Of a stretch of DNA of 64,000 bases, positions 44,337-55,636 are shown in pieces. Under the pieces are notes generated by a model, which was not told where the DNA came from, did not search any database, and worked only from the letters and a program-made list of their open reading frames with translations. How positions within the stretch are numbered: the first letter of the stretch is position 1; each line of letters starts with the position of its first letter. Source of the DNA: Desmodesmus armatus. Taxonomy: Eukaryota; Chlorophyta; Chlorophyceae; Sphaeropleales; Scenedesmaceae. The position numbers and the translations under genes are program-made. Location of the stretch: the NCBI GenBank assembly GCA_007449985.2, contig VIIQ02000575.1, positions 900,792 to 964,791 on the forward strand. The letters are read 5' to 3'.

Positions 44337-45468
44337 ATGTCAGCACAGTGTTGGCATCGTGGTGGGCTGATGTGGGCTCTGCTAGCCCTCTGCCTGACCA
44401 CCCAGATGAACGATGTTCAAGGTGCATGAGCAATCCTTATGTTGATATGTGCATGTGCTCATGCGACGCAACATTAGCTGGCTGGAGCACAGAGCGCACT
44501 CTGGGGCAAAGTATGGAGTCCGGTCGACGGTGGCCCCTCTGAGTCTCATTGTGTGGCCATGAACCTCTCTTTTGTCCCTCCAACCCTTCTCCTGTTGCCA
44601 AGCAGCCCAATCCACACCCCCAGATTCATCTAACCCCTGCCTCGTCTCCAAGGACAGGAAAGGCTGGGCTACATGACCGTCACCAACAAGTGCCCTCATG
44701 ACACCTTCAAGGTCTCATTCGTCCGTAACGACACAGCTGCGGGAGTGATCTATGCAAGAGGCGCAGGTGCACACATGGTGACTGTTAGTAGTTAGAGGAT
44801 GTGCAAGCATATGTTCGCTGTATGGCATCATCACCATGCCACTGCCGCTGACCTGACCCAGGCTGGGCCATTCATACTTGGTCTGCAGCATCAGACTGCC
44901 AGTTGGAGTCTGGGCAGGAATGGACTTCTTTGGTAGACCTAATCTTGATGGGCAGGGCAGCAAGTGTGTTACCCTCATTTCAGTTGCTCCTTCGCTTCAA
45001 CAGCGTGTGTCACCTCTTGCCCCCTGACGCAGATGCAACCTGGGTCCCTGAAGGGGCACAGTATCAGTGGCTGGGGCCTTCCTGAGGTTCACCAACTCCA
45101 CTTCTGTGCCTGATGAGCCTGTGCTGGTGGGTGTCGTCCGGGCTGACGGCAAGCAGGTTGTGCCCAAGGGCTTGAAGGCAGACAACTCCCTACTTGACGT
45201 CAGCAGCACTAAGAAGACCGTCTGTCAGCTGTTTTGGAAGGGCACAGGTGACTTTGCCATTTTCAGGGCTAGCCTCAGTCCAGATGGTAAGAGAGTGATT
45301 GGCAACGATTTTGCAATGGGCGAGCGGTCACAACCCGGAAGGCCCGGAATACCTTGTGAGGAGTACTTTGAAAAAGCTTGGAAGCAGCTGCCAGCTGTGG
45401 AGGGCCGAATGATGCCAGTATATGACATAGGGTCTTGCAGGATTGTCGTGGACGACTGCAGCAAGTAA
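44337..45468 (+). CDS. Hypothetical secreted protein, frame offset
   Basis: I do not recognise this family. A signal-peptide-like start (MSAQCWHRGGLMWALLALCL) at 44337 is followed by an exon at about 44656-44766 (LGYMTVTNKCPHDTFKVSF) and one at 45033-45468. The second junction is in phase (RGA to DATWVPEGAQYQWLG). After the GGGG at 45073-45076 the protein continues in the next frame (FLRFTNSTSVPDEPVLVGVV) to a stop at 45468, ending in DIGSCRIVVDDCSK. Several paired cysteines and the leader suggest an extracellular or vesicular protein. The first junction and the frame offset make the model provisional. Confidence 0.45.
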
Positions 45469-47327
45469 GGGTCTGTGACCCTAGATGAGACGTTTGGACT
45501 GTGCACACAGCCTCTCTTTCTGGTGGAGTACGCACTACTGCTGTCATTGTCACTGCAGAACCACTCACTGAGCAGCTGTGCATGTGCTTTTGCTACAGAT
45601 GTACGCATGGAACATGTATGTTGCCAGGCATCACCGTGGGTCTCCCGCAAGGCGTGCACGTGTGGTGCCGTCTGCAGTGCTTGCACGTACTGCCTATACC
45701 CTTGCTCAAGGCAGTACTTGCTGTGAATTTTGTGAGTGCCTGTTTTCATTTGCAAGGTGTTGGCATCATGCAGCTTCCGAAGCTGCCGCACAATGTTGTC
45801 ATGTGCCGAGGGGGATGTGCATACAGAATACCCCCTAGTCACGGTCACTGGGACCCTGACACCCGACTGTGAGAGCTTGATTGCTCACAGATACGAAAAA
45901 TATACCCCTCCAATTTTTTGATATGTTGTTTATGACATACAAACACAACTTTTTAGTGCTTTTAGACGGGCTGCAGGGCGTGCCCTTGTGGCTAAATATT
46001 ACTTGGCACACTGTGGGCAGGTGCCGTCAACCACTCCAACAGCCATCTCACAAATACGATAAGATACCCCTCCAAAATTTTGATATGTTGTACTTCTTAC
46101 GGCCTTAAATGAATTGAAACATGCAAAACGGGGCTGGGGGCGTGCCCTTGTGGCCAAAATCAGACTTGAAGGTTGGCATGGCATGCTGCAGCAGTACAAC
46201 ACCAAGAAGGCAACTAATGCTGGAAACCATCTTGAAATATATTTATATCAATTGTTTATGCGAGTACATCCAATTACAGCGGCTGCACGGACGTCTAGAA
46301 CCCACATCACTCAAAACTTCCACCAAAGACCAGTCATGCTGTGGCACCTGCACCATGCTTGGCAGGCCCCCAGGCCTCATGAACCGTTGAGAAACAGTTT
46401 ATGTTAGTGTTTAAATGCAAGTTGGAAGCTCTCACAATCCGTGTTCAAAGTTTGCCTTGCCTTCTGACACCGTGACTAGGGGTGATACAGAAGTTGAGTT
46501 GTAACTACTTGTGAGACACCAGGGTCGTCACCAGGGTGTGATGTCATATGCAAACCCCCTTTTGGATACACCTCCTGTACAAAGAACGCTATCTAGCTCA
46601 CAACCAAAACCTGCAGCCTGGTGGGCCCCATTGTTGGACCCTCGAAGACGCTCACACTGTGACAGGTGCTGTACATCTGCCTGGCACTGTGCGGGGTAAT
46701 GCTAAATAGTAAATTTGCGACCCAGCTGTGATCATCAAGTGGCCAGCACGCATTTTTGAAGTAGTGCAGCACAGCAGAGGAGGCTCAACAGAATACTCTC
46801 TCTTGAACTTGACTGCTGATGTTCCGTGTCTTTCTTTTTGCTGCTGTGTGCATTGCCAAGTTGAGGGACATGTTGCAAGTATTCCCTGTGATCCAGTGTT
46901 GCAGTTTCATTGCAACCAAGTGAATGCAAAACTGTTGTGCTGACTCTCCATCGTGCTGCGCCTGGCCTGTTTGTTGATGAGGTGGTGGGGTGGGGGTGGG
47001 GGTGGGGGTTGTCTGCAGCTCCTTTGGATCCTGCCGCTGCAGCTCCTTTGCATCCTCAAGAACACTTCATGAAGAAGAATATGGAAATGTGTTCAAGGGT
47101 GGATGTACTGGTCTGTCAGTGCAAGTAGCCCCTCTGTTTGAACAACATACGAGCTCCGTCAAATGGACGGCGAACAGCAGTGCCTTGCCAGCTGCAATGG
47201 CTTTTTAACATCTGATCGTTGTCCTTGATTTTGAAAGAGGCTTCGTGACCCGTACACCCCCTTACGCTCCTCGGACCGGTCCTGTGGGAGGAGGAAGCAA
47301 CACGCAGAGCACTGGCGGACGATCGCG
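45469..47327. other. Intergenic with repeats, no gene recognised
   Basis: Contains the ~160 bp direct repeat at 45889-46200 and a G-run cluster at 46981-47010 (five runs of G4 or more within 30 bp on the plus strand) that could form a quadruplex. Open frames are short and unlike any family I know. Confidence 0.4.
45889..46200. repeat. Degenerate direct repeat, two units of ~160 bp
   Basis: ATACGAAAAATATACCCCTC followed by a TTTTTTGATATGTTG tract near 45891 recurs as AATACGATAAGATACCCCTC with TTTTGATATGTTG near 46054. GGGCTGCAGGGCGTGCCCTTG (45969) likewise recurs as GGGGCTGGGGGCGTGCCCTTG near 46130. The units are AT-rich at the start and diverged. Confidence 0.75.
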
Positions 47328-48678
47328 GTGTGCTCACTGTACAAGCTGACATTCAGCTACGTCTGCAGTTGTGCCGAAAAGCTGATGTCCAGCAGCAGCA
47401 GCAGCAGCAGCAGCAACCACCCAGGACTAGTCATCCGGCTCAACTGGCTGCTGAGAGCGCAACAGCCCTATGAAGATGCGTACTGGGAGTCCACAGAAGT
47501 GCGCACGTGAGTATTGCACACCCCGTGATTGCTCCCAAGCACAGCAGCTGACTGCTCGTGTCACAAGGCACCACCACTAGTTGTACAGCTCAACTTAGGC
47601 TGGTGTAGGACTGCGCCAACATCAACTGCGCAGTCCAATAATGCATGATGCAAAGTGCAAAGCATGATGCAAAGTGCAGCAGGATTGACTGTCACTCTGC
47701 TGCATCCCGTCATGAGGACTGGCCGCATCTCTTGCTATTTTAGTAATGGTGACCGAGCTGTCACCAAGCACTGAGTGAACGTGCTGCTTCTCTGTGTGCA
47801 GGAGGTTATACAATCTGGATCTATTTGGGCACTTCATGAGCGTGGTTGGCATGGTGATGATGTGGTCTCTGGTAGTAGCCAGAAATGCATTCAGCAGTAA
47901 AATGTCACTAGTGTTGTGCTGCCTCCTGATCACCAGTTCAGGTTTGCAGGTGTGCATGATGCGGCTGCGGCCACAGCTGTATGCAGCCCTGAGGCATCAG
48001 CTGGTGTGGTTCAACCGCATGTCAAGGTTTGTGATGCTTTTGAGCCCCCTTGTCAATCACAACTTTGCATTAGTGCACAAGCTGATACCAACGCACCATT
48101 TACAACACCTGGAGTATGTCTTACTGGCCAGTGTGAGTATAATTCCCTTGACACAGTTCTACGGCAACTTGTGTTTTGTGGTACCAATCAGGGCGCTGCT
48201 GTTCATGCAGCTTCCTGCAGTTGCTGCAAGCATCGCCCTGTCTGCGCCCTCTCACGCCTCTCTGATTCAGATCCCTGGAATGCTCCAACTGGCCGAGAGC
48301 GCATGTGCGCATGTGAGGGGTGTGTTTGAACTTGCGCTGCATGTGTTAGTTGACCAGGGTACTATGCCTGGCGTTCCTGCAGTAGGGTTTAATGCCGGCG
48401 GCATTCCCAGCAGATGTCATGGCAGGGCCTCTGTCATGGTCATGGCACTGTATGCCAACCTGAGCCTTGTATACTTCTTACCGGTTTTCATATCGTTTAC
48501 GGTCGAGCTACGGCACAAGCGGTTGTTCTGGGAGGCTCGCAGTGCGACCGTGAAGGTGCAGGCTTCGCCGTTGTTGCCCTTTCCTGCTCACCACCTGGCT
48601 GCTCACTGCTGTGTGCTGTTGTGCACACAGATACTGCTGTGGTTTGTGGCTGAGCTGCTGGCGGCTGTGCTGGTGTGA
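47328..48678 (+). CDS. Multi-pass membrane protein, unknown function
   Basis: Two exons, 47328-47506 and 47802-48678, join in phase (STEVRT to RLYNLDLFG) for 351 residues. The N-terminal region has a Ser run and a soluble segment (NWLLRAQQPYEDAYWES). Several hydrophobic helices follow: MSVVGMVMMWSLVVA, LVLCCLLITSSGLQV, LEYVLLASVSIIPLT, ASVMVMALYANLSLVYFLPV and LLWFVAELLAAVLV at the C-terminus. The pattern is of a polytopic integral membrane protein; I recognise no transporter or receptor motif. A GTGAAG...CACAG segment near 48550-48630 could be an extra intron that would shorten the last loop. Confidence 0.65.
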
Positions 48679-51538
48679 TGGGGGTGAGGTGGTGTGCCGT
48701 GGGTTGCAGCCGTCCTGACCCCACGCTTGGTTCCTGGCTAAAGCACAGTCTGTGGTTGCGATTTTGAGATCAATGATCTACCTAGCGAGGCAGTACTCCA
48801 TTGTGCCGTGATTGATACCTTGCATGTGCATCGCCTAAGCGGCTGGCACAGCACCATGGCCAGCTGTCGGGAGCCGTTGCTCTATCTGAAGTTGGTGAAA
48901 GCTCAGGCAGTCAGAGCTCTACTCTGTTTGTGCCTATGTAAGATTGTGCCCTGCATTATGAAATGTAGAGGGGCCATTCAGTGGGACAAATGCTATGTGG
49001 CTTCACTGCACCTGTGAGCACCTGCAGTGGTGCAGCGCGTGTTTGGACGCATGACAGGTCTGCCAGTGCGCTGTTTGTACAGCACGCCGCCCCCCACAGC
49101 TGTGCTGCCCAAGCTTGATTGGTATCGGCTTCAGGAGTATGGGGCTGCATGCACTCATACAGCTGTTGGGCCAGAATCTGCCAAGGCATTGGTTGGCACA
49201 GCAACATCAGCAGCATCATTTGTGACAGTACTGCTGTGCTACATTGGTCGATGTTTCCATGAACAGGTTCGCCTGCATGGTCGAAGTGGAAATTATGCAT
49301 GCTGCAGCGCAGCATTCTCGTACCTGCCTGGGTGATTTTGTGGTGTCAGCGCATCCCCTGACATCACGCAGAAAGGATGACAGGTTGCTTTGTGTTGTTG
49401 CACAGTGCGTCTGCGTGGTGCACTTTGATATGTTCGTCAATGAGTCGCGCAACCAAGATGCCATGTGGTGCAGCTCAAGCAGCATGTCCACGCATCTGCT
49501 CGTGTCTGTGCTGGTGCCTGCACAGAGCCTGGCTCCTTGTGCTGCTGTTCGGTGTGTGTAGACACAGGGAGTGCATCCAGCCAATGCAACCATCGTGTGT
49601 TGTGGTATATTGTGTTTGGTGCCCGACACAACATTAGCGCAGTATGTTAGCGCAATTGAGGGGTTCAGCTGTGGTACAGGGTGCTGGCATCAGACCCGGA
49701 ATGGTGCCCTCGCGGCCTGATTTCATGGGATGTGGTGTGCATGCTGTGGCGATGAAGTGCCACTTGCATAAATGTCACAGGTACTAGTTGAGAAGTTTGT
49801 TGTTGTGCCTGAATAGGTGGTCACAGTTGGTTCGATCCCTGGGGTCTGCAATGGCTGTTGGCTGCAGCGTAGTCATATGCCACTGATGGCATGCCAAATG
49901 CCAAGTGGCAAGGTCAACTCTTCCTTGCCACTTGCCAAGTTGAGGATATGCTGATTATGCACCGTGCAACTGGTGGTGCTTACTTGATGGAGACCGTGGG
50001 TTATGACTTTGTAAGATGCCAACTGTTTGGCGCGTGTTCATTGTTGGCAGGGTGCATGGGTTGGCTGCAAGGTAAGCTCAGCAACACCTTGGCTAAGGTG
50101 TGGTAAAGAGGGTGTGCAGAGTGCAGCAGTTGCGGCATGCATACACTCATCAGTGCTGGCCCCCGCCGGGGGCTGCTGTAGCATACAGTGCCTGCAAGAT
50201 GTTACGCGCAACGTGGGGTGGCAGGCTGTGATACGGGGCAAGCGACGGTGCAGGCCGGTGTGCCGTCAGCAGTACACGTGTGCTGCTGGCGCAGGTTGAC
50301 GATATGATGCGTGTGGCCACTTCAGCCTGTTTGGATAGTTGCGTGCAGTGTTTTGTCCAAGTGCCAATCGTGTTGGTTTTGTCCAAGTGCCAATCGTGTT
50401 GGGCATGTGCCTTTGTCTGAATGATATTTGTTTGAATTGGAGGTGTGTGGGTCCAGCAACGGGGGTCTGGTGAGGTGGATTTCATCAATGACATGCTATG
50501 ACAGTGAGCTTGCACTGATCTGCTGGGTATGGGGCTGCACTGGCAGGGAACACGGGAGTGTCTCACTTTGTGCTTTGTGGCATGGAGGAAATGTGTGTGG
50601 GTCTTTCAAGGTGTTTACTCAACATCAGTAATATTCTTTGTATAATTTTCATGGGTGCACTAGGCTTGCACATCAGGGTACCGTCATGAATACTCAGTCT
50701 GTGACAGGCATTCTTTACTTGCACAAGTAGACTTGTAACAAGGCCCAAGTGAGCCCCGTGTCAGGTACTTTTTTGAGTCCGTGACCCTGAGTGCAATCTG
50801 TGTACGACAGACATTGCTTTGAAGCAACACCAACAAGAGCATGAGACCGTGATGGCACCAACCACTCTACTTCACTTCTAGATACTTCATGGCACCAAAT
50901 CCCTTTGTCAAAGTACATGTCTGCAACTGAACCACACCATCTGCACGGTGTTATGAAGCAAATGCAACTGGGGGACACCTTGGGGCTTGCCATGCCGCCG
51001 ATTGCATAGGACTGACAAAAGCAGAAGGTACTACTTTCTGATGGATGCTCCAACACTCTTGACTGCGCAGGCCAAAGCAAATTGCAGTACTGCTTTCTGA
51101 CATGTCACACATCTGTACAGATGTACGCCAGATAACAAGTTCATAGCATGCCACAGCACGATATGCACGGCACCTGCAATGCACATGAATGGTAACACAT
51201 CCCAGATGGCCTGCGCAGGGGTGCATGACCTGCCGCAGTGAATTGAATCGCAGCTGCAGTCACTGCAGCTGCGGCAGGTGTGTGTCCCAAGCGACAGCTT
51301 GAGGCTGACTCAGCGGTGAGCCAGACTGCTGCTAGCTCAAGCCTACATCACCCAAAGTATAGCTGCACCAAAGTGGAGGCTTTGCTGCTCGGGTAGCTTG
51401 AAGCTTGTATCATTGGGATTCAGTTGAACAGGCTGGACCACGCACGGTCCCAATCAGTCACTGCATGGGCGCAATAGGCCACCGTGCAGAGGTTTTCAAT
51501 TATTCTGCTGGGTTTGTTACACCCAATCCACTTTACAA
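48679..51538. other. Long intergenic region without recognised gene
   Basis: About 2.9 kb. An open frame at 49027-49335 (VQRVFGRMTGLPVRCLYS) reads well briefly but has no partner exons I can find. It holds a 12 bp inverted repeat with a 9-base loop (49902-49913 with 49923-49934) and a 26 bp exact tandem duplication (50351-50402). No RNA gene or transposon end was recognised. Confidence 0.4.
50351..50402. repeat. Exact 26 bp tandem duplication
   Basis: The 26-base unit starting TTTTGTCCAAGTGCCAATCG occurs twice head to tail with no differences, in a region without genes. Confidence 0.9.
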
Positions 51539-51609
51539 GAAGGGGGTGACGTAATTTTCCCGTCTATCGTGTCGTGTCGCGATAGACGGTGTGCTACGTC
51601 ATCCCCTTC
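51539..51609. promoter_or_regulatory. Imperfect hairpin with paired TGACGTA boxes upstream of the hydroxylase-acyltransferase gene
   Basis: The left arm (51539-51569) and right arm (51580-51609) are inverted copies with a 10-base loop: CCGTCTATCG pairs with CGATAGACGG, and GGTGACGTA pairs with TACGTCATC apart from one mismatch. Each arm contains TGACGTA, a bZIP-type core, so two sites face each other 50-120 bp before the first ATG of the next gene. It could instead be a remnant of a small mobile element. Confidence 0.55.
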
Positions 51610-51659
51610 GCGAACAGTTAACGGCATCAATTCAAGAACAGGGTCGTCTGTGAAGTGAA

Positions 51660-54554
51660 TTGGTCCACCGAATTGTATATTGGGCCAACGCCGTGCGCTG
51701 GTATTGCCGGATTGCTGCGATGACACCATATCCAGATGGACGTATCGCGATGCTTCATTCCTGCGTCAAGTGGTGGAGTGAGCCACCAATTCATCAATTG
51801 GGCTTTACTGGCAGGGCTGCAGTGCACACAGGTGAGCAGTGAACACCTGGGCCCTTGGGTTGCAGTTGCCTTGCTCGCATGCAAGCATGTGGTGCGCAAC
51901 AGCAGGGAGGGGTGCTGTTGTGCACAGCACGCCATGCGCGCAGGAACGCTCTCAATCAAAAGGCCCCTCTGCTTCCTGCGCTGCCTGCAGGCATTTGGGC
52001 ACTTTGGCTGCTGCTCATGCAGTATGCCGTGCTGGGCCTGGCGGCATTGTGTCAGAAGGCGCACCTCAAGAAGTACCCCGCAAATGTGCCCTCTCCGAAG
52101 GTCTCCCGCCTGCGCATGCTGGCAGAAACCAGCCTGGGCTTGGTCGGCTGGTCCTGGGGGATGGGTCTGGTGGCAGCCTGGATCAAACCAGGGGCAACAG
52201 ATGGCTGGCAGTGGAGCTACGAATGCCCAAACCTGTTGCTGATGGGGTACTATGCAACAGTAGTGCTCATGGCCTATGATGCCTACAGCTACTTCGTCCA
52301 CAAGTGGATGCACAACAACAAGACGGCCTTCAACCTCATGCACAAGAAGCACCACGACCCAAAGGCGGCCCTAGATGCTACAACCTCTGGCTACCAGACC
52401 CTCGCCGAAGGCGTCGTGTCAGGAGCCCTGCCCCTCGCAGCATCGTACATGCTAGGGATGGCGACAGGCAACTGGTGGCTGACTCTGGCAGGTGCGATCA
52501 CACATTGTACACACGTTACAACTGGTCATCATGACATGTACCTGATGGATGCAACTCGTGTGTTCAACAACATGCCTGATTGCCTGCAGAGCAGCGCGCC
52601 TTGCCTGACGCCCTGTGATTGTGCCGCAGCAGTATCGCCTTGCCTAGGCTGTGGCCTGCTACTAGGAAAAGCAGGCGGGCAGCTCATGCTGCTGAGCTTG
52701 CTGTTGCAGAGCCCCTAGCATTGTATGACCCTGCTGCTGCTTGCTATAAGTGACTCGCACCCAGCAATGACAGGCTGTGTCGCATACGGCATGTGATGAC
52801 CCCTCCCTGCAGGCATTTGGAACAGCCAGCTGACCACAATGCTGGGCCACTGTGGTGCCGAGATCACAATGAATGACGCGAGGGATTTACTGGTCACTGC
52901 CATAAACCCCTTTGGCCTCTGGTACTACCTGATTCCCTGCCACTCGACACCCATGAAGCATGCTGACCACCATATGTTCCCAAGGCAAGTTGATCAGTTC
53001 TTGAGTTTGGGTAATGTTCAATCGCCAGGATCTGCACGCTTTCTGATATTGGCTGCTACAGCTAGCCATCTCTGCAGTACAGGTTGTGGGTGTGATGGGC
53101 GCCAGCTGCACAAATTTCAGCTAGCATCTCTGCACCTTCCGTCGCCATACTCACATCCACGTTTGCGCTGCTGGTTTGGGGTGCTGTCGCTTGATCCTCA
53201 CTTGCAGGAGGAACTACAGCTTCTACTTCACGTACTGGGACGACAAGTACGGCAGCAGCTACCCCGCCATGCCACCCTGCACCCTGCTTGTGCTGGCAGC
53301 ACACGCCCTGTACCAGGCAGCCCTCTTTGCAGCCATATACCTCTTCATCACCCGGCCCCTGCCCACCATGGCCGTGTATGTCACAGCCTACCTGCTGATA
53401 CCTGCCTCGGCCGCGTCAGCTGTAGCAGAGCTCCTGCACCTGCCAGACCTCACCCGGCTGCTGCTCGGCAGGCTCATGGACGCCTACAGATCCGACAACT
53501 GCATCACTTACGCAGCAGCAGGCGCCCCGGGGTCCTTCCAGGCAGCTCTCGCACCAGGAAATGCAACAGCAGGGGGTGCCGGGCAGACCGATGCAGACCG
53601 CCCAGCACCCTCTCCGCTGCACATCTTTGCCGTGCACCCAGCAGGCATGATCAGCCGCTCAGCATTCTGCACCTTTGCCGCTCGCGGCTGGTGCAGTCCG
53701 GTGTCCTGCCTGACCCAGATCCGGCTTGCAGTCGGCAGCCAGCTGTTTGCAATGCCGATCCCGTTCCTTCGCGAGTTCCTGCTTGCATGCGGCTGCGTCC
53801 CCGCTGATCGCGGCAGCATGCTGCGTGCACTGGGTGCCGGCCGCAGCTTGGCAGTCACTCCAGGTGGTTGGCGGGAGGGGCAGTTCTACGGCAGCTACAA
53901 GCTGGTGCTGAAGCAGCGCAGGGGCTTTGTGCAACTTGCGCAGCAGAGTGGCGCCGTACTGGTGCCTGTGCTGTGTCTGGGCGAGCAGGAAGTGGCGACA
54001 GCACTAGCACCGGGTCCGCTGCTGTGGGGCTACAGGTTCATGCAGACCTTCAGGCCACACCCTGTCAAGGTTGTGTTCGGCAAGGTGAGGCTGCAGGGCC
54101 ACTTAGATGAGACTGGTGAACTAGTGCACCGTGATGGCATTGGAGGCAATGGCTATCAAGTGGCTCTCCAAACCCTTAACCCCAAACCCTCAGGCTAGCC
54201 ATGTACAGCTAGGCTGTGGCACACCAGCTCACCTTGTGAGCTTGTGGCAAGCAAAGATCCCGTGGGGCGAGGAAGGTAGGAATGGCTCATGCAGTCGAAG
54301 GTGCCATGTCAATTGTCACGGTGGTGGCTAGCAGCCCCATGGGCTTGACCACGCCCTTTGACTTCTGCGACATTTTTGGCACAAAGATTGCCTTGAACAT
54401 TCCTGAAGCTTGCGCATGTTGTCTGCTGTGTGTGTTCCTCTTGCAGGCTGTGCAACCGCAGGTGGCTGAGAGCACTGAGCAGCTGCACAGCCGCTACGTT
54501 CAGGCACTGCTGGCTTTGGGTAAGGAGCACGGCGTGCAGCTGGAACTGGTGTGA
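51660..54554 (+). CDS. Fatty-acid hydroxylase/sterol desaturase fused to a DGAT2-like acyltransferase
   Basis: One gene with two lipid-enzyme domains. Exons 51660-51831, 51991-52491, 52813-52984, 53208-54084 and 54447-54554 total 1830 bp, in phase throughout (609 residues). Residues ~60-290 form a membrane di-iron hydroxylase: helices (IWALWLLLMQYAVLGLAAL), His boxes HKWMH, HKKHH and HADHH, and the typical end SFYFTYWDDKYGSSYP. In the same exon come two hydrophobic helices (LVLAAHALYQAALFAAIYLF) and then a DGAT2/MGAT-type domain: HPAGMISRSAF, TPGGWREGQFYGSYKLVLKQ, RRGFVQLAQQSGAVLVPVL. It closes with the family's C-terminal helix ESTEQLHSRYVQALLAL. HPAG replaces the usual HPHG. Intron 3 has a GC donor (52985). 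Likely ER-bound. A linked hydroxylation and acylation of one lipid is inference. The start is tentative; 51660 fits the phase. Confidence 0.87.
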
Positions 54555-55636
54555 GGTACTACCGCCGGTACTGAGTACGCGTACCGGTTACCGGTACCCT
54601 TGGGTATACCCACCAGATCAGACTACATGCCCCCCGTGGCAGCTGGCATGACAGTTGAGGTGGCCTCGCAGCCTTTGGGCTGTCCTGCAAGGGGCACATG
54701 TTGACGCGAAGCATGTTGTGTTGTGCAGGGTCCTTTTTGCTTGAGGGGTCATACATTTGCAGGACCTTGCATGCAGCGCATTTACTGCGGGGTTGACCAT
54801 GTGGGCTGCAACAATTTGACAACATTTTGATCAGGGGAGTTTACTTGTAGCTTGCCATCCAAAGGTGTTGCTGCAGGGGCTCCTTGCCTAGTGTGCTCTG
54901 CTGGGCAGTCGTCCACCAGTGCGTTGTTTGTGGGTTCTGCTTTGCAGTGGTGATGTACGGAGCTTGTTTGATTTTGCTTGGCAATCAGTGCGTCACCGCA
55001 TGCCAACTGCACAGTTGGCAACCCCACCTGTCTTCACCATTGCCTCTAGGTGTATTGATACTACACGTCTATGTTTGATATGGCATATGCCTTATGGCAT
55101 TCTACATGTCAATGTCTAATATGGCATATGCCATATTGCATGGCATGCCTGCTATGGCATCCACACTTGAAACACAAGCCAGCTTTTGCAGCAGCGCTGC
55201 AAAGCGTGCTGGCATGCCGGACGAGCGGAGGTGTGCCCCAGCGTGTTGCTGTGACAGTGTTTGTCACTGTCAGTCCTTGTGGTGCGGCCATCCATGCATG
55301 TATGGATGGGACACGGCAATTCATTCTGTCGGTCCAGTTTAATGGCTGCAACAGCCAGGGGATTTGAGTGTTTTACTGAGTGTTTCATCAGGGCGAGCCT
55401 GCTGGGATTGATCTTGGTGGTGTGGCGGTTGAGGGCTGAGCGGCAGTTCCTGGCGGCAGTGATGCAGCCACCACAAGGTCTATGCAATCTATTTACAGAG
55501 TGGTGTGAGGTGTCACCATGGTGTGAGGTGTCATCATGGTGTGAGGTGTCATCTTGGCGTGATGTGTCATCATGGCGTGAGGTGTCATCATGGTGTGAGG
55601 TGTCATCATGGCGTGATGGTGGGTGGCACGTTGCCT
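54555..55636. other. Intergenic between the fusion gene and the transposon units
   Basis: Holds TACCGGTTACCGGTACC-type repeats just after the stop (near 54585), a perfect 20 bp palindrome at 55118-55137 within ATATGGCATATGCC-rich sequence, and the 18 bp minisatellite at 55500-55617. No gene was recognised. Confidence 0.45.
55500..55617. repeat. 18 bp minisatellite, about 6.5 units
   Basis: The unit GTGTGAGGTGTCATCATG varies at a few positions (GTGTGA/GCGTGA, CATCATG/CATCTTG). As the period is 18 it stays open in all frames, giving a WCEVSS-type peptide repeat that is probably not translated. It ends 20 bp before the first transposon unit. Confidence 0.9.

Noticed and set aside
49027..49335. 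Possible exon VQRVFGRMTGLPVRCLYS
   Set aside because: No neighbouring exon in phase, no known family, and the 3' end lacks a clear donor.
54160..54195. Telomere-like AACCCTTAACCCCAAACCCT
   Set aside because: Too short and irregular; it lies in the last intron of the fusion gene.
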